DNA of 64,000 nucleotides from Bradyrhizobium sp. Ce-3 (GTDB lineage Bacteria > Pseudomonadota > Alphaproteobacteria > Rhizobiales > Xanthobacteraceae): NCBI RefSeq assembly GCF_022835695.1, contig NZ_BQUV01000009.1, positions 248,001-312,000 of the forward strand. Direction: 5' to 3'. Numbering within the stretch: the stretch's first letter is position 1; each line of letters opens with the position of its first letter. Shown piece after piece: positions 1 through 8,107 of the stretch. Position numbers and translations under genes: made by a program. The notes below the pieces were generated by a model. The model did no database searches and was not told the origin of the DNA. It saw only the letters and a program-made list of their open reading frames with translations.

Positions 1-456
1 GTTGATGATGCCGGCGGTCTGCATCACCAGCGGCTTGACCCAGACGATGGCCTGCTCGGCGAGCGCAACCCGGCTCTTGTCCTGATGCAACTGCCGCATC
101 GCGGCGCCGACCTCGGTCAGGATCCTGGTCATGCTGGCGGTGAGCTGGTCGAATTCTACCCGGATCCGGGCATCGGCGGTCTCATAGGATTCGATCGCCA
201 GGTCACGCGCCTTGAAATTGGATGCGGTGAAATGCTCGGCATAGGACAGCGGCTGCCATTCCAGGAAATCGTCGGCGCATTCCGGCAGGTCCGGCACCAT
301 CTCCAGCAGCATGATGGCTTCGTTGAAGTGATTGAGGTAGTCGGTGGCAAGCCCGGTGCGGGGATTGATGTTGGCGGCGCGCAACAGCGCCGCCCGGGCC
401 TCGTCGGGGTACGTCGGTCGCGGGGAGGAGCCCGCTATGGCGGCCGTTGAGGTCAT
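1..456 (-). CDS. Conserved hypothetical protein, 3' end cut by window
   Basis: The minus strand is open from an ATG at 456 to base 1, giving 152 codons with no stop, so the C-terminus lies outside the window. The protein is probably soluble and largely helical. It begins MTSTAAIAGSSPRPTYPDEA and has no signal peptide or obvious transmembrane segment. It contains a tryptophan and acid-rich stretch (residues 60-75) and then a heptad-like region. I do not recognise the family. Codon use (G/C in third positions) matches neighbouring real genes, and the opposite-strand ORFs here do not. It is divergent from the SRAP gene, with about 60 bases between the two starts. Confidence 0.7.
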   Translation of the reverse strand, partial: MTSTAAIAGSSPRPTYPDEARAALLRAANINPRTGLATDYLNHFNEAIMLLEMVPDLPECADDFLEWQPLSYAEHFTASNFKARDLAIESYETADARIRVEFDQLTASMTRILTEVGAAMRQLHQDKSRVALAEQAIVWVKPLVMQTAGIIN

Positions 457-518
457 TGATCGCAGTCTTTAACGGTCCAAGTTAAGGCAGAATAAACGGA
501 TACCACTCTGGACGGAAT

Positions 519-1280
519 ATGTGCGGACGCTTCGTCATAACCTCGCCGCCGGCGGCCTTGCGCGAGATGTTCGGCTATATCGAGCAGCCGAATTTTCCGC
601 CACGGTATAATGTTGCGCCGACCCAGCCGATCCCGGTGGTGCTGCTGCAGAATGGCGGCCGGCATTTTCAACTGATGCGCTGGGGCCTGATCCCGTCCTG
701 GGTCAAGGACCCCCGCACGTTCTCGCTGCTGATCAACGCGCGCTCCGAGACGGTGCGCGAGAAGCCGGCGTTCAAGAACGCGATCAAGCGCCGCCGCGCG
801 CTGATCCCGGCCGACGGCTATTACGAATGGCAGGATGCCGGCGGCCGCAAGCGGCCGTTCTTCATCCATCGCCGCGACGGCCATCCGCTCGCCTTCGCCG
901 CGCTCGCCGAGACCTGGATGGGCCCGAACGGCGAGGAGCAGGACACGGTCGCGATCGTCACCGCGCCGGCGAGCCCCGATCTCGCGCAGCTGCATCACCG
1001 CGTGCCCGTCACGGTCCGGCCCGAGCAATTCGCGCGCTGGCTCGATTGCCTGCCCAACGACGTCGACGACGTGATGCCGCTGCTGAAGGGACCCGATGTC
1101 GGCGAGTTCGCCTGGCACCAGGTGACGATGCGGGTCAACGCGGTTGCCAACGACGACGCGCAATTGCTGCTGCCGATGACCGCGGAGGAAATCGCAGCGG
1201 AGGATGCACCGGCGCCGAAGAAGGCAGCAGTGCGCAAGACGCCGGTGCGGGAGGATGACGGGCAGGGGTCGTTGTTTTGA
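519..1280 (+). CDS. SOS response-associated peptidase (SRAP/YedK/HMCES family)
   Basis: The 253-aa protein begins MCGRF, the SRAP hallmark that leaves Cys2 at the mature N-terminus. Family members form a stable thiazolidine crosslink with abasic sites in single-stranded DNA and so shield them during replication. Other family residues are visible: Asn31 in RYNVAPTQ, Glu103 in DGYYEW and the His of LHHRVPV near residue 159. The tail after about residue 220 is Ala/Lys-rich and probably disordered, which makes the protein somewhat longer than E. coli YedK. The start is fixed by the required Met-Cys. It is a single gene, divergent from the left-edge hypothetical gene. Confidence 0.93.
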   Translation: MCGRFVITSPPAALREMFGYIEQPNFPPRYNVAPTQPIPVVLLQNGGRHFQLMRWGLIPSWVKDPRTFSLLINARSETVREKPAFKNAIKRRRALIPADGYYEWQDAGGRKRPFFIHRRDGHPLAFAALAETWMGPNGEEQDTVAIVTAPASPDLAQLHHRVPVTVRPEQFARWLDCLPNDVDDVMPLLKGPDVGEFAWHQVTMRVNAVANDDAQLLLPMTAEEIAAEDAPAPKKAAVRKTPVREDDGQGSLF

Positions 1281-1337
1281 GGGCTGGCTGAGGAAGAGCG
1301 ATGCGCGGTGAAGACAGCGCGCTGCTCTCTCCACATC

Positions 1338-1492
1338 GTCGTCCCGGCGAAGGCCGGGACCCATAACCACCGCATTTGCTTGTGAACGGGAACGCGGCCC
1401 CAGCGTCGCGCGTGCGCTCTTTCCACTCGTCATTCCCAGGTGCGCGGTTGCGCACCCGAGGGCTCGCGCCAAGTGGCGCGCCCCGGAATGAC
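1338..1492. repeat. Two intergenic hairpin repeat elements
   Basis: Bases 1338-1370 carry a short inverted repeat (gtcccggc / gccgggac) followed by ccataaccac. The same element recurs in inverted pairs at 11819-11936 and about 50740-50865. Bases 1429-1492 hold a second family that runs from gtcattcc to ggaatgac, with an internal ctcgcgcc / ggcgcg stem. A shorter copy of that family lies at 3432-3473. Both sit between converging genes and look like REP-type or transcript-end hairpins. Confidence 0.7.
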
Positions 1493-1496
1493 GCCA

Positions 1497-1883
1497 TCAC
1501 CCCTTCACGTGCGCCACGCCCTCGATCTCGATCAGCATCTTCGGATTGGGCAGCGCCAGCACCACGCAGGTGGTGCGCGCGGGATAGGGCGCGGGGCCGA
1601 ACGCACCGGCATAGAGTGCGTTCATGGTGGCGACGTCGCTGGCGCGGGTCAGCAGCACGTTGACCTTGACGAGATCGCGCATCGTCGCGCCCGCCTCATC
1701 CAGCACGCGCTTGAAATTGGTGACGACATTGGCGAACTGCGCCTCGAAGCTGTCCGGCAGCTCGCGGTTGGCGTCGAAGCCGGGAATGCCGGAGATGAAC
1801 AGCAGATCGCCGACGCGGGCGCCGAACGAGAGTGGCGGCGCCTGGACGCCGGGCGGAGGAGGGAAGTGCTTGATTGCAGTCAT
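1497..1883 (-). CDS. RidA/YjgF/YER057c family protein (reactive enamine/imine deaminase)
   Basis: The 128-aa protein shows the RidA fold pattern: GDLLFISGIPGFD near residue 27, VVTNFKRVLDEAGATMRDLVKVNVLL in the middle, then PARTTC with the conserved arginine and the terminal IEIEGVA. Family members hydrolyse reactive enamines and imines such as 2-aminoacrylate, or are binding-only homologues. The start ATG lies only 4 bases after the stop of the YeeE-like gene upstream on the same strand, so it is most likely the last gene of a three-gene operon with the two sulfur-transport-type proteins. Its substrate cannot be read from the sequence. Confidence 0.88.
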   Translation of the reverse strand: MTAIKHFPPPPGVQAPPLSFGARVGDLLFISGIPGFDANRELPDSFEAQFANVVTNFKRVLDEAGATMRDLVKVNVLLTRASDVATMNALYAGAFGPAPYPARTTCVVLALPNPKMLIEIEGVAHVKG

Positions 1884-1887
1884 GAGG

Positions 1888-2364
1888 TCACCCGTCTGCG
1901 CGAGATGGAAGTGGATGGTCTTCGGTACGCGGCGCCGGCGTGCGGCGGCGCCAGAGATTCTTGCCGAACAGATTCTGGCCGATCATGCCGGCCAGCATCG
2001 CGACGACGAACACCACGATCGGCAGCGACAGCCCGGCGAGATTGACCAGTGCCGGCCCGGGGCAGATGCCGGCGAGGCCCCAGCCGATGCCGAACAGCAC
2101 GGCGCCGCCAACCAGCGGCGCATCGATGTCGTTGCGGTCGGGCCAGAGGAAGTGCGCCGAGAAGGCCGGCGCGGTGCGCCTTCGCGCGATCGCAAAGCCC
2201 GTCGCTGCGACCGCAACCGCACCCGCCATCACGAAGGCGAGCGTCGCATCCCAGGCGCCGAACAGATCGAGGAAGCCGAGCACCTTCTGCGGATCGGTCA
2301 TGCCTGATATCAGCAGGCCCGCGCCGAAGATCAGGCCGCAAACGAAGCTTGCGAGAACCGGCAT
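1888..2364 (-). CDS. YeeE/YedE-type membrane protein, CPGP half (DUF6691-like)
   Basis: The 158-aa integral membrane protein has about four hydrophobic segments. It contains GWGLAGICPGPALVNLAG near residue 110, the signature of the second half of YeeE/YedE sulfur transporters. E. coli YeeE is one polypeptide that imports thiosulfate. Here the function is split over two genes, and the partner (2367-2792) carries the GCTSGHG half. The start ATG follows the partner's stop by 2 bases, so the two are translationally coupled and probably form a heteromeric channel for thiosulfate or a related sulfur species. The substrate is inferred from the family only. Confidence 0.85.
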   Translation of the reverse strand: MPVLASFVCGLIFGAGLLISGMTDPQKVLGFLDLFGAWDATLAFVMAGAVAVAATGFAIARRRTAPAFSAHFLWPDRNDIDAPLVGGAVLFGIGWGLAGICPGPALVNLAGLSLPIVVFVVAMLAGMIGQNLFGKNLWRRRTPAPRTEDHPLPSRADG

Positions 2365-2366
2365 CG

Positions 2367-2792
2367 CTAGCCTCCGATCCCGTGCCTGACGATCGCGACC
2401 GTCGCGATCGCCGCCGCCATGAAGATGAACGTCGCCGCGATCGAGCGGCCCGACAGCCGCGCGAAGCCGCAGACGCCGTGGCCCGAGGTGCAGCCATTGC
2501 CCATCCGTGTGCCGAACCCGACCAGAAGGCCCGCGATCGCGACCACCACGAGGCTGGCATTCATCGCCGGCCGCGGCAGCGGCGCGCCGAACAGCGCCGC
2601 AATCAGGGGCGCTGCGATCAACCCCGCGATGAACGCGATGCGCCAGAGGCGATCGGCGGTATCGGGCTGGAGCAGGCCGCCGACGATGCCGGTGACCCCG
2701 GCGATTCGCCCGGTCAGCAGCATCAACACCGCCGCGGCGAGCCCGATCAGCGCGCCGCCGAGAAGGCCGGAAAGTGGGGTGAAATCGTGCAT
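2367..2792 (-). CDS. YeeE/YedE family sulfur transport protein, GCTSGHG half
   Basis: The 141-aa membrane protein starts MHDFTPLSGLLGGALIGLAA. It contains the YeeE signature GNGCTSGHGVCG near residue 103, whose cysteines handle thiosulfate in characterised YeeE proteins. An upstream in-frame start at 2873 would add 27 polar residues with no family match, so I take the ATG at 2792. It is first in an apparent operon with the CPGP-half protein and a RidA protein. Confidence 0.85.
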   Translation of the reverse strand: MHDFTPLSGLLGGALIGLAAAVLMLLTGRIAGVTGIVGGLLQPDTADRLWRIAFIAGLIAAPLIAALFGAPLPRPAMNASLVVVAIAGLLVGFGTRMGNGCTSGHGVCGFARLSGRSIAATFIFMAAAIATVAIVRHGIGG

Positions 2793-2989
2793 CGATGCCG
2801 GTCCCTGTTGCGCAAACTCCTCAGCGCTGGCGCAAAGCGGTGCGCGCACATGCGCCGATGGTCGCGCGACCATGTGGGCGATGATAGTCTCCGCGCCAAC
2901 ATGAACAAGCGCAATCCCGCGTGTTTTGCCGGCATTTCGAGGTGCCGCCGCCCGGTCGGATTGCCGCGATTCGATCTGGAGAACTTCCC

Positions 2990-3424
2990 ATGAGATTGTC
3001 GTTCGTCACCCGTGCCGCGCTGCTCGCGCTGGCGCTGCTCACCGGATCGTCCGCCGCGCTGGCTGACGAGGGCGCGGTGACGCTCGTGATCTTCAAGGGC
3101 GGCTGGGTGTTCGGCGGCTCGGCCGGCAAGGGCGTCCTGACCTTCCACGGCCAGACCTACGGGCTCACCGCCGGGGGGCTGGACTACGGCCTGGTGTTCG
3201 GCGGCTCGCAGACCACGTTGCAGGGCAAGGTGCGCAACATCCGTCGCGCCCAGGACATCGCCGGCGTCTACGCCGCGGCCGGCATGGGCGTAGCGCTCGG
3301 CGCCGGCGTGCGCGGCATCCTCCTGACCAACCAGAACGGCGCCGTGCTCGAATTGAGCGGCAAGCAGGTCGGGCTGATGGCCAATGTCGACCTCAGCGGG
3401 CTGGCGATCACGTTGAAGGAGTGA
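2990..3424 (+). CDS. Conserved exported hypothetical protein
   Basis: The 144-aa protein has a clear Sec signal peptide (MRLSFVTRAALLALALLTG, cleavage near ALAD about residue 26). The mature part is Gly-rich and beta-rich: VTLVIFKGGWVFGGSAGKG, then VRNIRRAQDIAGVYAAAG and a C-terminal LTNQNGAVLELSG segment. I have seen similar small periplasmic proteins in rhizobia but cannot assign a function. The ATG at 2990 is preceded by ggagaacttccc, a good ribosome binding site. Its promoter region is shared with the divergent YeeE operon. Confidence 0.75.
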   Translation: MRLSFVTRAALLALALLTGSSAALADEGAVTLVIFKGGWVFGGSAGKGVLTFHGQTYGLTAGGLDYGLVFGGSQTTLQGKVRNIRRAQDIAGVYAAAGMGVALGAGVRGILLTNQNGAVLELSGKQVGLMANVDLSGLAITLKE

Positions 3425-3431
3425 GGGCATC

Positions 3432-3473
3432 GTCATTCCAGGGCTCGCGCTAAGAAGCGCGCCCCGGAATGAC
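3432..3473. repeat. Short intergenic hairpin between converging genes
   Basis: Outer arms gtcattcc / ggaatgac flank an inner gctcgcgc / gcgcgcc stem. It is a shorter member of the family at 1429-1492. It lies between the exported protein gene and the converging DNA glycosylase gene, where it could act as a bidirectional transcript end. Confidence 0.65.
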
Positions 3474-3481
3474 AGAGATGT

Positions 3482-4000
3482 CTACGTGATCCACCTGGCC
3501 AGCTCGCGCCACGGCTGCAGGCTCCAGTGCCCTGACGCCGCGCCCGATGGCGACGGCAGCACGAACACGTCGGGGAATCCGCTCGTCGGCGGCTGCCGCC
3601 CCAGCGCAAGCGCGCTGGTCGGCCTTTGATAGAACAGGCTCGCCGCCTTCCTGCTGGTGAAGGCGATGGTCTTCGGCCGAAACGTTTCGATCTTCGTCCT
3701 GAAGCCGATCACGTCGAACGATTGCAGCGCAATCTCATGATCCATCCCGGCGCCGGTCTTGGAGAGATCGGTGAAGCCGATGCCGAGCGCGAGCAAGGCT
3801 GCGAACTCGTCGGGCCGATAAAGCCGCGGCGTGATGCCGGCCTCGTGCAGCGCGCGCCAGAACCGGTTGCCGGGATGCGCGTAGTAATGCCCGACCGCCG
3901 CCGAGCGCGTGCTCGCGGCGGTGCCGACGAACACCAGGCGCAGATCGGCGCGGAGCTGGTCGGGCAGGCGGTGGAGGTGGGTGTCGGGCAGCTCGCTCAT
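3482..4000 (-). CDS. Mismatch-specific / hypoxanthine-type DNA glycosylase (Mug/TDG-like)
   Basis: The 172-aa protein belongs to the uracil-DNA glycosylase superfamily. LRLVFVGTAAST near residue 20 is motif 1, in which E. coli Mug has GINPG. HPGNRFWRALHEAGITP, GIGFTDL and a late LPSPSGA motif follow in the order seen in Mug/HDG-like enzymes. Such enzymes excise deaminated bases (uracil, xanthine or hypoxanthine) from mismatches. Motif 1 has GTAAS rather than NPG, so specificity is uncertain. It converges on the exported protein gene at 2990-3424, and its start lies 49 bases from the divergent HD-like gene. Confidence 0.85.
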   Translation of the reverse strand: MSELPDTHLHRLPDQLRADLRLVFVGTAASTRSAAVGHYYAHPGNRFWRALHEAGITPRLYRPDEFAALLALGIGFTDLSKTGAGMDHEIALQSFDVIGFRTKIETFRPKTIAFTSRKAASLFYQRPTSALALGRQPPTSGFPDVFVLPSPSGAASGHWSLQPWRELARWIT

Positions 4001-4048
4001 CCGGGCTATTGCCTACCATTTCCGCCACTGCCGTTCTATCATTCGGCG

Positions 4049-4594
4049 ATGACCCGCGACGAATTGGCCGCCGCCTACACGGCATCTGGCCGCCACTATC
4101 ACAACCTCGCACATATCGAGGATTGCCTTGCGGCGCTCGCGCGTCTCGACGGCCTGTCTGCGGCCGAGCGCGAGATATTGTCGGAAGCGATCTGGTGGCA
4201 CGATGTCGTCTACGATGCGACCCGGCCCGACAATGAGGAGTTGAGCGCGCAGCTCGCCGAACGGCATGTCCGCGCCGAACTCAGCCATGAGGTCGGCCGC
4301 CTGATCCGCCTGACCAGGACGCACAACGTTGAGGCCGGCGATCGTCTCGGTGCGATCCTGATCTCGATCGACCTCAGCATCCTCGGCGCCGAGCCCGCCC
4401 GCTACGATGCCTATGCGGCGGCGATCCGTCAGGAGTTCATCCATGTCGGCGATGCCGATTATCGCGCCGGCCGCGCCAGGGTGCTGCGCCACTTCGCCGA
4501 GCGTCCGGTGATCTTCCCCGATGCCGGCTTTGCGGCGACCCATGACCGCCGCGCCCGCGACAACCTCGCGCGTGAGCTCGCGTCGCTGGGCTGA
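4049..4594 (+). CDS. HD-domain-like predicted metal-dependent phosphohydrolase
   Basis: The 181-aa protein has ASGRHYHNLAHIEDCL near residue 12 and EAIWWHDVVYD near residue 48. This H...HD arrangement is typical of the 'predicted metal-dependent HD superfamily phosphohydrolase' group. Family members of this size are common in bacteria but rarely characterised. ISIDLSILGAEPARYDAYA carries a later conserved aspartate. The ATG at 4049 begins the conserved part; longer in-frame upstream readings run into the divergent glycosylase gene. Confidence 0.82.
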   Translation: MTRDELAAAYTASGRHYHNLAHIEDCLAALARLDGLSAAEREILSEAIWWHDVVYDATRPDNEELSAQLAERHVRAELSHEVGRLIRLTRTHNVEAGDRLGAILISIDLSILGAEPARYDAYAAAIRQEFIHVGDADYRAGRARVLRHFAERPVIFPDAGFAATHDRRARDNLARELASLG

Positions 4595-4701
4595 GGGGCT
4601 CCAACCGCATACGGCCTGCCTCCGCAGGGCGCATTGCCAAAATATCGAAAACAACCCCATGCACAGTAGCCGGCGGCGTGCCGGCATTCGACACGGCCAC
4701 T

Positions 4702-4732
4702 TGACATGTCGGGCAACTCAGTGGCATTATTC
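4702..4732 (+). promoter_or_regulatory. Candidate sigma70-type promoter without an assigned gene
   Basis: TTGACA at 4702-4707 is followed after about 18 bases by CATTAT in an AT-rich patch that contrasts with the surrounding GC-rich DNA. No plus-strand gene starts until 5403. The stretch 4595-4836 otherwise holds only a small cctcgc...gcgagg repeat. It may drive a short RNA or be a chance match. Confidence 0.3.
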
Positions 4733-4836
4733 TATTATTCCGAAGTGACGCAGGCGCGCCTCACCTCGCGCCTTGGGACATGCCCTGCCGCAAGCGGGGC
4801 GAGGTCGCGGCTCGATTCCCGCGATCTCATCAGGCG

Positions 4837-5232
4837 CTAACGCACCGGCTCCTTGATCTCGTCTTCGGCCGTGACCGCCTGCGCCGGCCCCGTCGCGCGC
4901 ACCATCAGGAACCGTCCCGAGAACGCCGTGCCGCGGATGCTCCAACGGCCGTCGATCTCGGTCGCGTCGGCGTTGACGGCGCCTTCATAGTGGACCGTGT
5001 CATAGCCGTAGCCCGGTGGTTCGTAGCGCTTGACGAACGAGACGGCGCTACCGGAGCGGTGACCGGCGAGCGACGCATTGTGGGTGCTGAGCGGGCAGCC
5101 CGGCATCACGCAGGGCTCGGTCACGCTGCCGCCGAGCGCGCCGCCGGCGTCGATCAGCGTCGCCAGGAACGTGACCATGCCGCTCGGCTGCATGTAGCTG
5201 CCGTCCCAGACGCCGGTGAGATTGTCGGTCAT
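4837..5232 (-). CDS. Hypothetical protein, small beta-rich
   Basis: The 131-aa protein starts MTDNLTGVWDGSYMQPSG and continues with alternating short hydrophobic and polar stretches. The pattern LTGVWDGSY...GGSVTEP...DGRWSIRG resembles small lipocalin/avidin-like barrels that begin with a G-x-W motif. There is no signal peptide. Two cysteines sit close together (EPCVMPGCPL) and could form a disulfide or metal site. Function is unknown. It is divergent from the BVMO gene with 170 bases between, which may mean shared regulation. Confidence 0.65.
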   Translation of the reverse strand: MTDNLTGVWDGSYMQPSGMVTFLATLIDAGGALGGSVTEPCVMPGCPLSTHNASLAGHRSGSAVSFVKRYEPPGYGYDTVHYEGAVNADATEIDGRWSIRGTAFSGRFLMVRATGPAQAVTAEDEIKEPVR

Positions 5233-5250
5233 GTCGCCTCAACTGCGTAG

Positions 5251-5276
5251 CCCGCATGAGCGTAGCGACATGCGGG
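5251..5276. repeat. REP-like hairpin upstream of BVMO gene
   Basis: Arms cccgcatg (5251-5258) and catgcggg (5269-5276) are perfect inverted repeats around a 10-base loop. Elements of this 'gtagcccgcatgagcg' kind are scattered through Bradyrhizobium intergenic DNA. Here it lies between divergent starts. Confidence 0.6.
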
Positions 5277-5402
5277 ACGTCTGCAGCGATGTGGCGCTTG
5301 CAGCGCCTCGACGCAAGTTGCGCCCGCTCGCATGCGGTTGCCTGCGCGCGCAAAACGGTCTGTAATCCCGCCGAACAGATCAAGAAGAATTTGGGAGCTG
5401 AC

Positions 5403-7076
5403 ATGACGGGAGAGGCGAAAACCCATTACGAGGTGATCGTGGTCGGCGCCGGCGTCGCCGGCATCTACCAGATCAAGCGGCTCGCCGATCTCGGCATCGA
5501 CGCCACCGTGCTGGAAGCCGCGCCCGATCTCGGCGGCACCTGGTACTGGAACCGCTATCCCGGTTGCCGCTTCGATTCCGAGAGCTACACCTACGGCTTC
5601 TCGTTCTCGCGCGAGCTGCTCGACGAGTGGCACTGGAAGGAACGCTTCTCCGGCCAGCCCGAGAATCTGCGCTACCTCAATCACGTCGCCGACAAGTTCG
5701 ACCTGCGCAGGCACATGCAGTTCAACTGCAAGGTCGAGGCGATGCAGTTCGATGAGGCGCGCGACCTCTGGCAGCTCAGGCTCAGCGACGGTCGCACCCT
5801 GACTTGCCGCTTCGTCGTGCTGGGGATCGGCCTGCTTTCGGCGCCGACCATGCCGCGCGTGCCCGGCATCGAGGATTTCAAGGGACTTTCCTTCCACACC
5901 TACTATTGGCCGCACGAGCCGGTCGATCTCAAGGGCAAGAAGGTCGCCGTGATCGGCACCGGCGCCACCGGCATCCAGCTGATCGGCGAGATCGCCGACA
6001 AGGTTGGCGAGCTCACCGTGTTCCAGCGCCGGCCGAACTGGAGCGCACCGCTGAATAACTCCGAGATCTCGGAGGCCGAGATGGCCGACATCCGCGCGCG
6101 CTATGACGAGATCTTCGCCGCCTGCGCGCTGACGCCGGGGAGCTTCGTGCACGGCCCCGACAAGCGCGGCTTCTACGAGGTGAGCCGCGAGGAGCGGCTT
6201 GCGCTGTGGGACAGGCTCTACGACGAGCCCGGCTTCGGCATCTGGCTCGCGAACTTCCGCGAGATCTTCATGGATGAAGCCGCCAATGCGGAGCTGTCGG
6301 AATACATCGCGGGCCGCATCCGCCGCCGCGTCAATGATCCCAAGGTCGCCGAGAAGCTGATCCCACGGGATCACGGTTTTGGCGTGCAGCGCCTGCCGCT
6401 GGAGACCAGGTATTTCGAGGCCTACAACCGCGACAACGTGCATCTTGTCGATCTCAGCGAGACGCCGCTGATCCGCGTTACCGCATCGGGCCTGCGCACC
6501 ACGGCGGGCGACTACGACTTCGACATCATCGTCTACGCCACCGGCTTCGACGCCATCACCGGCGCCTACGACCTGATCGACATCAGGGGCATCGGCGGCG
6601 AGCGCCTCGCCGACAAGTGGAAACACGCACCGTCCACCTTCCTCGGCATGCTCGTGCACGGCTTCCCGAATTTGCTGATGCCCACCGGCCCGCAAAGCGC
6701 CTCCGCCTCGACCAACTTTCCGCGCGGCATCGAGAACGGCGTCAACTGGTGCACCAACCTGCTGCAACACATGTGGGACCGCGGCCTGACCCGCGCCGAC
6801 GCCACAGAAGAGGCGCAGCAGCGCTGGACCGCGCATGTCGCCAAGATGTACGAGATCATGCTGATGCGCAAAGCCAAGTCGTGGTTCACCGGCTACAACT
6901 CCAACGTGGCAGGGCACGAAGAGGGGACGGTGCGGTACTTCGTCTACAACGGTGGGACGCCGAAGTTTCTGGGGATCATCAACGGGGTGGCGGCGGAAGG
7001 GTATCGGGAGATTGAGTTTGGGAAGAGGGCGGGCGGTGAAGCCCGAGCGAAAGCTGCTGTCGCGTCGGCATCGTAG
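5403..7076 (+). CDS. Flavin-containing Baeyer-Villiger monooxygenase (type I)
   Basis: The 557-aa protein inserts oxygen next to a carbonyl (ketone to ester or lactone) using FAD and NADPH. An N-terminal FAD Rossmann motif VVGAGVAG lies near residue 12. [17 protein letters not shown], typical of cyclohexanone-monooxygenase relatives, follows near residue 45. The BVMO fingerprint FKGLSFHTYYWP lies at about residue 159, with the expected His. The NADPH Rossmann motif is GTGATGIQ, and there is a late ATGFDA. The ATG at 5403 has ttgggagctgac upstream, and the longer upstream reading lacks family sequence. It stands alone. A second BVMO in this window (51051) is fused to an esterase. Confidence 0.9.
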   Translation: MTGEAKTHYEVIVVGAGVAGIYQIKRLADLGIDATVLEAAPDLGGTWYWNRYPGCRFDSESYTYGFSFSRELLDEWHWKERFSGQPENLRYLNHVADKFDLRRHMQFNCKVEAMQFDEARDLWQLRLSDGRTLTCRFVVLGIGLLSAPTMPRVPGIEDFKGLSFHTYYWPHEPVDLKGKKVAVIGTGATGIQLIGEIADKVGELTVFQRRPNWSAPLNNSEISEAEMADIRARYDEIFAACALTPGSFVHGPDKRGFYEVSREERLALWDRLYDEPGFGIWLANFREIFMDEAANAELSEYIAGRIRRRVNDPKVAEKLIPRDHGFGVQRLPLETRYFEAYNRDNVHLVDLSETPLIRVTASGLRTTAGDYDFDIIVYATGFDAITGAYDLIDIRGIGGERLADKWKHAPSTFLGMLVHGFPNLLMPTGPQSASASTNFPRGIENGVNWCTNLLQHMWDRGLTRADATEEAQQRWTAHVAKMYEIMLMRKAKSWFTGYNSNVAGHEEGTVRYFVYNGGTPKFLGIINGVAAEGYREIEFGKRAGGEARAKAAVASAS

Positions 7077-7190
7077 GGTGGGCCAGCGAAAGGGTAGCTC
7101 ATCATCTCTCGCCGCTAATCGGTGGGTTACGCCTTCGGTCAACTCACGCTACGGATTTCTCATTCGGGCTACGCTTGCTCGATAATGTAT
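7071..7190. repeat. Degenerate intergenic repeat after BVMO gene
   Basis: The run cgtagggtgggc...ggtgggttacgcc...ctacgg...gggctacgc is built from pieces of a 'gtagggtgggc' type rhizobial repeat with partial self-complementarity. It marks the left border of the AT-richer gene at 7202-8107. Confidence 0.45.
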
Positions 7191-7201
7191 CGGTCCAATC
7201 G

Positions 7202-8107
7202 TCACGGGTAGAGTCTTGAAATCGCATGAATGCAGGATACGCCGACGTTCTGTACTAACCAGTTATAAGTCTGCGAGTTCAAATTAGTCGTGGCCCAGAC
7301 GAGATTGTGTCCAATTGTATTGCGTGTTTGAGCGCAGCTATAGATGGCTTGATCAATGTCCATATTTGGAGCAAGGCTCGCAACCACCGTATCGAATTGT
7401 TTCGCTCCTGCTCGGATCGGGCTGCGGAGCCGAAGCTGACTTTTGTAGTGGCTGAGAGCCTTATTCATGTTCGAAAAATTCGGAGCACCCGGCGCACTTT
7501 TCAGCAAGCTTTCGAACAGGACACATCCGCGGAATAAATGTAAAAAGAAGGGTTCGCGCGAGCCTTCTGCAACGAGCTCGAACTGCTTCGCGCGATAGTC
7601 ACTTTCTGCCACGAATGAGATGAATGCTGTGAGAAGCGTCCGAAGATGAGGCGGACCATTTTTCAAGATCCTCTCGAAAAAACGAGTGCGGAGATCGGAC
7701 AAGCCGATGGCTTCGTGCAAATGCCGGTTTTGATACTCGGCTAGCAATGCTTGGGTTTGCGCTTCGATTTGAGCAATGATCCCACTCGCAAGAAGATCTT
7801 CTTTTGGCGCATGGAGAATTTGGATGAACCGTAGGGCCGGTGTGTTGAGATCGCCTTGGTGATAGCGTAGGTCGGCTTCGGCGGCGGCATCGAAATAAAG
7901 GCTGGCCGACGTGTAGTCATGACACGCGAAGGCCGAGTAACCGAGGATGTAAAACGGCGTTCCTTTGTGATCTTTATGGTATTGCTGATCGCCAACGGCA
8001 AGACGTCGAGCAGCGAGATAGGCGAGGCCTTCCTCAACTGCCTTCGCTGGCTTGTCATTATCGACGAGGTCTCGATAAGGAGCGCTGGATTCGAAATGTT
8101 CAGGCAT
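7202..8107 (-). CDS. Hypothetical protein with helical N-terminus and C-terminal HEPN-like domain
   Basis: The 301-aa protein has base composition and codon use clearly more AT-rich than its neighbours, suggesting recent acquisition. Residues 15-150 look like TPR-type helical repeats (FYILGYSAFACHDYTSASLY). The C-terminal 110 residues are helical and contain CAQTRNTIGHNL, with Arg262 and His267. R-x4-H preceded by a helix is the catalytic signature of HEPN ribonucleases, found in toxins and phage-defence effectors such as ApeA, Csm6 and RnlA. No partner gene lies beside it. The ATG is preceded by acgggaagcaaa. The HEPN call is by motif and helix pattern only. Confidence 0.6.
   Translation of the reverse strand: MPEHFESSAPYRDLVDNDKPAKAVEEGLAYLAARRLAVGDQQYHKDHKGTPFYILGYSAFACHDYTSASLYFDAAAEADLRYHQGDLNTPALRFIQILHAPKEDLLASGIIAQIEAQTQALLAEYQNRHLHEAIGLSDLRTRFFERILKNGPPHLRTLLTAFISFVAESDYRAKQFELVAEGSREPFFLHLFRGCVLFESLLKSAPGAPNFSNMNKALSHYKSQLRLRSPIRAGAKQFDTVVASLAPNMDIDQAIYSCAQTRNTIGHNLVWATTNLNSQTYNWLVQNVGVSCIHAISRLYP

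Noticed and set aside
4795-4830. ggctcgattcccgcg stretch resembling a tRNA T-arm
   Set aside because: No acceptor stem, D-arm or anticodon arm can be assembled around it; it belongs to a cctcgc/gcgagg repeat.
5229-7142. 637-aa minus-strand ORF opposite the BVMO gene
   Set aside because: It is a GC-rich shadow: rich in Arg, Ala, Gly and Val with no domain, while the plus strand encodes a textbook BVMO.
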